Of a DNA stretch of 7,799 bases, positions 1 through 4,562 are shown in pieces. The position numbers and the translations under genes are program-made. The stretch comes from an uncultured Coriobacteriia bacterium (lineage in GTDB: Bacteria > Actinomycetota > Coriobacteriia > Coriobacteriales > QAMH01): positions 1-7,799 of the forward strand of contig CABSKV010000067.1 in the NCBI GenBank assembly GCA_902478425.1. The letters are read 5' to 3'. The notes under the pieces are model-generated. The model did not search any database. It was not told the DNA's origin and saw nothing but the letters and a program-made list of their open reading frames with translations. How positions within the stretch are numbered: the first letter of the stretch is position 1; every line of letters begins with the position of its first letter.

Positions 1-1
1 G

Positions 2-211
2 GTCGTCATCGGCGCCGATGTGAAGCTCGTGAGCGCGAGCGGTAACACGGTTGCCGAGCAGAAGACCGACGAGTTCGGCGACTTCATGTTCGACCAGGTC
101 GAGCCCGCTGCCTACCAGATCGTCTATCAGGTTCCCGGCAAGGATGCCAAGACCTATGACGCTGATGCGACAGAGCTCGACGTGAACATCGGCGACGTGC
201 CCGCAGCGTAA
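2..211 (+). CDS. C-terminal fragment of a probable molybdoenzyme iron-sulfur subunit (Cna-B/CarboxypepD-reg-like tail)
   Basis: The reading frame is open from base 2 and stops at TAA 209-211, giving the last 69 residues of a gene whose start lies outside the window. The visible part has the pattern of a small seven-stranded beta sandwich: an early GADVKLVS strand, a GDFMFDQVEPAAYQI hairpin at residues 26-40, and alternating hydrophobic strands to the end. That pattern (G-D-F-x-F, then a short loop, then Y-x-I) is typical of Cna-B or carboxypeptidase-regulatory-like domains. Such a domain closes the iron-sulfur beta subunit of pyrogallol-phloroglucinol transhydroxylase and its relatives. The next gene is a molybdopterin oxidoreductase, so an electron-transfer subunit of a neighbouring molybdoenzyme is the best guess. 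No cysteine is present in the fragment, so the iron-sulfur part is inferred. It could instead be the tail of a surface or secreted protein. A strong terminator follows 20 bases later, so it ends its own transcript. Confidence 0.6.
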   Translation, partial: VVIGADVKLVSASGNTVAEQKTDEFGDFMFDQVEPAAYQIVYQVPGKDAKTYDADATELDVNIGDVPAA

Positions 212-230
212 GGGGAAGTCATATCGTTTG

Positions 231-268
231 AAAAGGGGCACGGGACACACGACTCGGTGCCCCTTTTT
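231..268 (+). terminator. Intrinsic terminator after the first gene
   Basis: AAAAGGGGCAC (231-241) pairs perfectly with GTGCCCCTTTT (257-267) around a 15-base loop, and the right arm runs into a T tract (264-268). The A tract on the left arm means the same structure could also stop transcription from the other strand. It lies 20 bases past the stop codon at 211 and separates that gene from the molybdoenzyme gene. Confidence 0.9.
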
Positions 269-278
269 GAACTTTGGC

Positions 279-311
279 CATTACCCTCGGGCACTACCCT
301 TTGCATTACCC
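279..311 (+). promoter_or_regulatory. Three direct repeats CAYTACCC, candidate activator or operator sites
   Basis: CATTACCC occurs at 279-286 and 304-311, and CACTACCC at 292-299. The start-to-start spacing is 13 and 12 bases, a little more than one helical turn, so the copies would sit on nearly the same DNA face. The array begins 11 bases after the terminator's T tract and ends about 110 bases before the molybdoenzyme start. No convincing sigma-70 promoter is visible. The nearest is TTGCAT (301-306), which overlaps the third repeat, with a poor GGATAA (325-330) 18 bases further on. A weak core promoter next to repeated sites is what an activator-dependent promoter would look like. The regulator is not identified; calling this a binding array is inference. 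Confidence 0.4.
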
Positions 312-348
312 AATTACTTACGTCGGATAAGGCGTTTTCGCCCTCAAG

Positions 349-389
349 TGTCGCCTGTAGTCTTTCGATGAAGCGAATCCCAGGCGATA
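349..389 (+). promoter_or_regulatory. Stem-loop in the molybdoenzyme leader
   Basis: TCGCCTG (351-357) is the exact inverse complement of CAGGCGA (381-387), with a possible extension of one G-T and one T-A pair (349-350 with 388-389). Inside it, TTCG (364-367) can pair with CGAA (374-377) around a six-base loop, giving a two-tier hairpin. A small GGCG-TTTT-CGCC hairpin sits just upstream at 331-342. The structure ends about 20 bases before the AGGGAG ribosome binding site (410-415). It could be an mRNA leader element or a DNA dyad. It does not look like a Moco riboswitch to me, but I could not test that with a covariance model. Confidence 0.35.
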
Positions 390-423
390 GACGCGAGGGG
401 AAGAAGAGAAGGGAGAGCATGCT

Positions 424-3099
424 ATGTCAGATACACCATCTATGGCCGGCGTGCCCAACAACACGGTAGACGACAATGGCATTCGATGGCGACGCACCCG
501 CTGCCACTTTTGTCATATGAACTGCAGCATCTATGCCGGTGTCGACACGAAGACCGGTAGGCTCGTGGAGCTCAGGGGCGATGACGCCGAGGGCTCCGTG
601 CTCTGCAACCGCCTGGGTGAGAAGGGCGAGCGCGCAATCAAGTTCCACTACCATCCCAAGCGCATCAACCATCCGCTCAAGCGCATCGGCGAGCGCGGCG
701 AGGACAAATGGGAGCAGATTTCCTACGATCAGGCAATTAAGGAGATCGCCGAGAAGCTCCAGACGCTCATCGACGAGTACGGCCCCGAGACGCTCGTCGC
801 CTCCGAAGGTACCTATCGCTCGGATCACCTATGGGCGCGCAGCCGCTTCACCAACCTCTTGGGCAATCCCGGCAATGTCATCGATCCGGGCACCATCTGC
901 TGGTGCTGGAACTACACGCTCAACATGGCCATGGTCGGATGGCCCGTCGAATCCATGATGCCGGCTTCTCCCCAGCAGTCGCATACGATTGTCAACTGGG
1001 GTAAGCGCTGCCAGGAGTCCTATGCGCCCCAGGCACCGCTCTGGCGTGTCATCTCGGGGCGCACGACGGTCAACGAGCCCGATCCGGCGCAGCTCATCGT
1101 CGTCGATCCGGTTTGCATCACCGAGTCCGGCCAGGCCGACGAGTGGTTGCAGCCCTATCCCAACACCGACTGCCTGGTGTGCCTTGCCTGGGTGCATTAC
1201 GTCATCCGCGAGAAGCTCTACGATGAGGACTTCCTGAAGTACTGGTCCAACGCCGTGTTCCTCTTCCGCACCGACACGAACAAGCTGCTGCGTGCGAGCG
1301 ATGTCGAGGAGGGCGGCAAGCACGAGGACTTCGTCGTCTGGGACGGTGAGACGGGTGCGCCCCTGTGCTGGTGCTCCGACGAGAATCGCTACTATACCCC
1401 CACCGAGGACACCGTCGTCGACGCCCAGCTTTACGGAACCTACACCGTCACGCTCAAGGACGGCTCCACGGTCGAGTGCAAGACCGTCTTCGATGCCATT
1501 GCCGATCGCATGCAGGAGTACACGCCCGAGCGTGCCGCCAAGGTTTCCGGCGTGCCCGTTCGCAAGATCGAGGCGGCTGCCCACCTCTACGCCACCAATG
1601 GTCCGGCTTGCATCATCTGGGGTCTCGGCGGCGGCGACCAGCATGGCAACAACGCCTCGAGCTTCGGAATCGCCAAGACCATCCTGCGCATCCTGTGCGG
1701 CAACATCGATAATCCCGGCGGCGAGTTCGTCGGCATGCCCTGCGATCCCAATGCCGTGGGCAAGGAGAAGACCTACCCGGTGCGCAACGCCGAGTTCGAG
1801 CTTTCCGAGTTGCAGGACCCCGCGAACCAGGACAAGTTCATCGGTAACGACCGCTTCCGCGTCATGTCGTGGAAGGGCTTCAAGATGATCGACAAGAACT
1901 ATCGCAAGATGTTCGGCGTGCCGCGCCCGATGCTGCACCAGATGCTCTGTTCGCCGTCGCTTGTCATGGATGCCATGATCGATGGCAATCCGTATCCCAT
2001 CAAGGCCATGATCTGCTGGGAGTCCAACCCGCTGGCCTGGGCACCCAACACCAAGAAGATGTACAAGGCCCTTAAGAGCCTCGACCTGCTTGTGTCCGTC
2101 GAGTACTGGAAGACGCCGACCGCGGCGCTTGCCGATTACATCATGCCCGCTTGTGACTGGATGGAGCGTCCGCTGTGCACCACCTCCGAGGACTCCATGG
2201 ACTTCATCACCGTGGGCGACCGTGGCGTGGAGCCCTACGAGGAGCGCCGCGTGGACTATGACTTCTTCCGCGCGTTGGGCTGCGCCATGGGCCAGGAGAA
2301 GGACTGGCCGTGGGAGACCTACGAGCAGGCAATCGAGTATACGGTCGATCGTGTCCCGGGCCTGGATTATGAGAAGGCCGTCAACATGGGCACATACTTC
2401 CCGTATCCCACGGAGTACTACAAGTACGCCAAGCGCCTCGACAATGGCCAGATCATGGGATTCGCGACCAACTCGCGCAAGGCCGAGATCTACGCCTCCG
2501 TGTTGGAGGATCTCGACTACGATCCGATTCCCGTATACCGCGAGCCGGAGTCTCCGCTCGGCAATCCCGAAATGGCCAAGGAGTATCCATTCCGCCTCAC
2601 GATTTCGGGTCGCGTGAGCCCGCTCTATCACTCGGAATTCCGCACGCCGGGCCATGGCACGCGCACGGTCGAGCCGTATCCCTACACATGGATGCACTTC
2701 AATGATGGACGCAAGCTGCACGTCAAGGAAGGCGATTGGATCTGGATCGAAACGCCGATGGGCCGTATCCGCCAGAAGGCGCATCTGGGATGGGACATTC
2801 CCGAAGGCGTCGTGCAGGTGCCGCCGAGCTGGTGGTATCCCGAGCTTCCCGCCGAGGAGCCGTGGAGCCAGGGCGTGTTCGACGCCGCCGGCAACGTGCT
2901 CGTCGATGACGATCCCGACAAGGCCGATCAGATGACCGCCACTTGGTGCACACGTGGTCTGCTCTGCAAGATCTATCCTTGCATCGATCCATCTGATGGC
3001 ACGGATGACGCGATTCCCATCGACCAGTACGATGGCAAGCATGACACCGTGTGGGATCAGGCGTACGCGAACCTGTCCAACTGGGAACTCAAGAAATAG
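424..3099 (+). CDS. Molybdopterin (Mo/W-bisMGD) oxidoreductase catalytic subunit, DMSO reductase superfamily, acetylene-hydratase-like branch
   Basis: This 891-residue protein has the full domain order of the DMSO reductase superfamily. The N-terminal [4Fe-4S] motif is C27-x2-C30-x3-C34-x26-C61, followed by the molybdopterin core from about residue 95. An inserted beta-rich stretch (about 280-350) precedes the YTPE-type segment at 366. Cofactor-binding segments include GLGGGDQHGN (400-409), CGNIDNPGGE (425-434) and ESNPLAW (533-539). The dinucleotide-binding barrel runs from about 722 to 850. In the GTICWCWN segment, C159 aligns best as metal ligand, with C161 as an alternative. There is no Tat or Sec signal, so it should act in the cytoplasm. 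The catalytic Asp of acetylene hydratase, which directly follows the second cluster cysteine, is replaced here by H31, so acetylene hydration is unlikely. Relatives include pyrogallol transhydroxylase and the catechol dehydroxylases of gut Eggerthellaceae; the substrate is unknown. GGGAG (411-415) supports the ATG at 424. A ferredoxin gene follows 64 bases later. Confidence 0.93.
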   Translation: MSDTPSMAGVPNNTVDDNGIRWRRTRCHFCHMNCSIYAGVDTKTGRLVELRGDDAEGSVLCNRLGEKGERAIKFHYHPKRINHPLKRIGERGEDKWEQISYDQAIKEIAEKLQTLIDEYGPETLVASEGTYRSDHLWARSRFTNLLGNPGNVIDPGTICWCWNYTLNMAMVGWPVESMMPASPQQSHTIVNWGKRCQESYAPQAPLWRVISGRTTVNEPDPAQLIVVDPVCITESGQADEWLQPYPNTDCLVCLAWVHYVIREKLYDEDFLKYWSNAVFLFRTDTNKLLRASDVEEGGKHEDFVVWDGETGAPLCWCSDENRYYTPTEDTVVDAQLYGTYTVTLKDGSTVECKTVFDAIADRMQEYTPERAAKVSGVPVRKIEAAAHLYATNGPACIIWGLGGGDQHGNNASSFGIAKTILRILCGNIDNPGGEFVGMPCDPNAVGKEKTYPVRNAEFELSELQDPANQDKFIGNDRFRVMSWKGFKMIDKNYRKMFGVPRPMLHQMLCSPSLVMDAMIDGNPYPIKAMICWESNPLAWAPNTKKMYKALKSLDLLVSVEYWKTPTAALADYIMPACDWMERPLCTTSEDSMDFITVGDRGVEPYEERRVDYDFFRALGCAMGQEKDWPWETYEQAIEYTVDRVPGLDYEKAVNMGTYFPYPTEYYKYAKRLDNGQIMGFATNSRKAEIYASVLEDLDYDPIPVYREPESPLGNPEMAKEYPFRLTISGRVSPLYHSEFRTPGHGTRTVEPYPYTWMHFNDGRKLHVKEGDWIWIETPMGRIRQKAHLGWDIPEGVVQVPPSWWYPELPAEEPWSQGVFDAAGNVLVDDDPDKADQMTATWCTRGLLCKIYPCIDPSDGTDDAIPIDQYDGKHDTVWDQAYANLSNWELKK

Positions 3100-3109
3100 T
3101 TGTTGTCTA

Positions 3110-3144
3110 CGATGGATGGCGCATCTCCCCCGCGCCATCCATCG
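3110..3144 (+). repeat. Perfect 13-bp intercistronic hairpin between molybdoenzyme and ferredoxin
   Basis: CGATGGATGGCGC (3110-3122) is the exact inverse complement of GCGCCATCCATCG (3132-3144), with a nine-base loop of ATCTCCCCC. It begins 11 bases after the molybdoenzyme stop codon and ends 6 bases before the AAAGGAG of the ferredoxin gene. No T run follows, so it is not a typical intrinsic terminator. A stem this stable in an mRNA usually blocks 3' exonuclease or marks a processing point. It would let the upstream message outlast the downstream one, or tune ferredoxin translation. The role is inference; the dyad itself is exact. Confidence 0.8.
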
Positions 3145-3150
3145 GCCTAG

Positions 3151-3157
3151 AAAGGAG
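3151..3157 (+). promoter_or_regulatory. Ribosome binding site fixing a GTG start for the ferredoxin
   Basis: AAAGGAG lies six bases upstream of GTG 3164. No other start in this frame has a comparable site. The frame stays open further upstream, but there it overlaps the 13-bp hairpin and the end of the molybdoenzyme gene. Confidence 0.85.
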
Positions 3158-3163
3158 CTCGGA

Positions 3164-3403
3164 GTGGGAGCATACGGACCGCCTCCGGGCTTCTACAACA
3201 ACAGTCCGCGTGTCAGGATTTCCGAAGACTACTGCACGGGGTGCATGAATTGCATCACCAGGTGTCCGCGAAACGATGTCTTACGTGCGAAGAAAGTCGA
3301 CGGAAAGTTCAGGGTGTGGGCAATGTCCCCCGAAAACTGCGTCGGGTGCGGTCGATGTGTGAACTCCTGCCCGACTCACTCTATAAGCATCTATCTGGTT
3401 TGA
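3164..3403 (+). CDS. Dicluster [4Fe-4S] ferredoxin, probable electron-transfer partner of the molybdoenzyme
   Basis: This 79-residue protein has two complete bacterial-ferredoxin motifs: C24-x2-C27-x2-C30-x3-C34-P and C59-x2-C62-x2-C65-x3-C69-P. Each cluster takes its fourth ligand from the other motif, as in 2[4Fe-4S] ferredoxins. The 24 residues between the motifs are short and charged. The N-terminus (GAYGPPPGFYNNSP) is a proline- and glycine-rich extension before the ferredoxin fold. There is no signal peptide or membrane segment, so it is cytoplasmic. It is much smaller than the four-cluster beta subunits of periplasmic DMSO reductase-type enzymes. It follows the catalytic gene in the same direction with no promoter visible between them, so it most likely carries electrons to or from that enzyme, either as a small subunit or a soluble shuttle. 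The start is GTG 3164, chosen from the AAAGGAG six bases upstream. Confidence 0.93.
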   Translation: MGAYGPPPGFYNNSPRVRISEDYCTGCMNCITRCPRNDVLRAKKVDGKFRVWAMSPENCVGCGRCVNSCPTHSISIYLV

Positions 3404-3569
3404 TTTGCTGGTCTCGACCCCCCTGAAAAGAGGCAGGCATATTCCAGTTGTATGCACGTTACTCCCTCCTTGTTGCAACGCCCGGTTTATGCCGGGCGTC
3501 GCACGTATATGGAGACATGTGCGTGATTGTTCCCGGATTTGCACCACTCGTGCGATTTTCCGTCTAGCA
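3404..3569 (+). other. Intergenic stretch after the ferredoxin, no gene seen
   Basis: The open frames here have no ribosome binding site and cysteine/arginine-rich products without recognisable motifs, so I call no gene. The first 70 bases show no clear structure. After that come two consecutive hairpins (described separately), then an unremarkable stretch up to the candidate promoter of the DegV gene. Confidence 0.6.
3478..3499 (+). terminator. GC-rich hairpin, possible weak terminator of the molybdoenzyme-ferredoxin transcript
   Basis: ACGCCCGG (3478-3485) pairs perfectly with CCGGGCGT (3492-3499) around a TTTATG loop. It lies 74 bases after the ferredoxin stop. There is no T run on its 3' side, so termination without Rho would be weak. 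A second hairpin follows at once: CGCACGT (3500-3506) with ACATGTGCG (pairing bases 3517-3523, one G-T pair). The pair may act together as a 3'-end stabiliser or a Rho-dependent stop region. Confidence 0.4.
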
Positions 3570-3598
3570 ATGCCACCACCGTTGCGCGAAAATATAAG
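3570..3598 (+). promoter_or_regulatory. Candidate sigma-70 promoter for degV-uup
   Basis: ATGCCA (3570-3575) matches four of six bases of the -35 consensus. TATAAG (3593-3598) matches five of six bases of the -10 consensus. They are separated by exactly 17 bases. Transcription would begin near 3605, giving a leader of about 65 bases that contains the dyad at 3632-3650. Confidence 0.5.
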
Positions 3599-3631
3599 GA
3601 TGCGTGCAAAACGGCATGTATCGCGAAGGGC

Positions 3632-3650
3632 ATGGCAGCATAGCTGCCAT
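3632..3650 (+). promoter_or_regulatory. 19-base dyad just upstream of the degV ribosome binding site
   Basis: ATGGCAGC-ATA-GCTGCCAT is a perfect 8-bp inverted repeat with a three-base centre. It lies downstream of the candidate -10 and ends eight bases before the AAGGGGG ribosome binding site. As DNA it has the size and symmetry of a dimeric repressor operator placed to block elongation. As RNA it would form a hairpin beside the translation start. Which of these applies cannot be told from sequence. Confidence 0.45.
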
Positions 3651-3658
3651 CAACCGTG

Positions 3659-3665
3659 AAGGGGG
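3659..3665 (+). promoter_or_regulatory. Ribosome binding site supporting a TTG start for degV
   Basis: AAGGGGG precedes TTG 3671 by five bases. The alternative GTG at 3656 lies before this purine tract and has no ribosome binding site of its own, so TTG 3671 is preferred even though it is a rarer start codon. Confidence 0.6.
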
Positions 3666-3670
3666 TTCCC

Positions 3671-4558
3671 TTGTCTGAGTATGTTCTGAGCTGCGAGTCG
3701 ACCGTTGATTTGACGGCAGAGAAGATCAAGGAACTCGGTCTCGAGTGCATCTACTTCCACTTCTACATCGATGGTGTCGAATATGCGGATGACCTAGGCC
3801 AGACGGTCCCCTTCGACGAGTTCTACCAGGCCATGAAAGATGGCGCCGAGACCAAGACGGCGGCCATCGGCACGGGCGAATACGATGCGTTTTTCCGCGG
3901 TTTCCTCGAGCAGGGCAAAGACGTGCTTCACGTCTCGCTCTCCTCGGGCATCTCGGGTACGGTCGAGTCCGCGCGCCTGGCAGCCCAGACGCTTTCCGCC
4001 GAATTCCCCGATCGCAAGATCTACATCGTGGGCTCGCTTGCCGCGTCAAGCGGCTTCGGGCTTCTCATGCAGGCGCTTTCGGAAAAGCGCGCCGCCGGCA
4101 TGAGCATAGACGAGGTGCGCGATTGGGCCGAGGAGCACAAGCTCAACGACTGGCACTGGTTCTTCTCCACCGATCTCACCTTCTACATCAAGGGCGGCCG
4201 CGTAAAGCCGCTGAGCGGCTTCGTGGGCTCCATGCTCGGCATTTGCCCCCTGCTCAATATGGATTCGCTTGGCCGTCTCATTCCGCGCGAGAAGATTCGC
4301 TCGAAGAAGAAGGTCATCAAGCGCATCGTCGAGAAGATGGAGCAGACTGCCGACAAGGGCCTCGACTACGACGGCCCGGTCTTCATCAGCGAGAGCGATT
4401 GCATGGAGGATGCGCGCGCAGTGGCCGACCTCGTCGAGCAGCGCTTCCCCAAGATGCGCGGCAAGGTCGAGATCTACAGCATCGGCACGACCATCGGCAG
4501 CCACACCGGCCCGGGTACCGTCGCGCTCTTCTTCTGGGGATGCGAGCGAGGCCTCTAG
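3671..4558 (+). CDS. DegV family fatty-acid-binding protein (FakB-like)
   Basis: The 295-residue product matches the usual length of DegV proteins (about 280-295) and carries their landmarks. These are CESTVDL near the N-terminus (8-14), the SLSSGISGTVESA segment (89-101), a G-S-L-A-A-S-S-G-F-G stretch (121-130), YIKGGRV (172-178) and the C-terminal IGSHTGPG (275-282, with H278). In solved members these segments surround the carboxylate of a bound fatty acid. Proteins of this family hand exogenous fatty acids to the kinase FakA to make acyl-phosphate for phospholipids. No fakA is in this window. The usual T-S-Q near residue 61 reads T-K-T, and the usual first-loop Asp reads Glu (E9), so it belongs to a divergent subgroup. 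The protein is cytoplasmic with no signal peptide. TTG 3671 is taken as start; GTG 3656 would add five residues. The uup-like gene begins four bases after its stop. Confidence 0.92.
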   Translation: MSEYVLSCESTVDLTAEKIKELGLECIYFHFYIDGVEYADDLGQTVPFDEFYQAMKDGAETKTAAIGTGEYDAFFRGFLEQGKDVLHVSLSSGISGTVESARLAAQTLSAEFPDRKIYIVGSLAASSGFGLLMQALSEKRAAGMSIDEVRDWAEEHKLNDWHWFFSTDLTFYIKGGRVKPLSGFVGSMLGICPLLNMDSLGRLIPREKIRSKKKVIKRIVEKMEQTADKGLDYDGPVFISESDCMEDARAVADLVEQRFPKMRGKVEIYSIGTTIGSHTGPGTVALFFWGCERGL

Positions 4559-4562
4559 GCAC

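Noticed and set aside
424..523. Arg pair in RWRRTRC (residues 21-27) considered as a Tat export signal
   Set aside because: No hydrophobic stretch follows; the next residues are the iron-sulfur cluster cysteines.
424..3099. Assignment as acetylene hydratase
   Set aside because: The overall fold resembles that branch, but the Asp that directly follows the second cluster cysteine in that enzyme is His here, and a ferredoxin partner is not needed for hydration.
829..3138. Long reverse-strand open frame of 769 codons opposite the molybdoenzyme gene
   Set aside because: It mirrors the GC-rich third positions of the forward gene. The product shows no family motif, and the forward frame has a complete cofactor-binding architecture.
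3405..3659. Possible 84-residue small protein in the gap before degV
   Set aside because: No ribosome binding site, product rich in Cys and Arg without a motif, and it overlaps the hairpins, candidate promoter and dyad.
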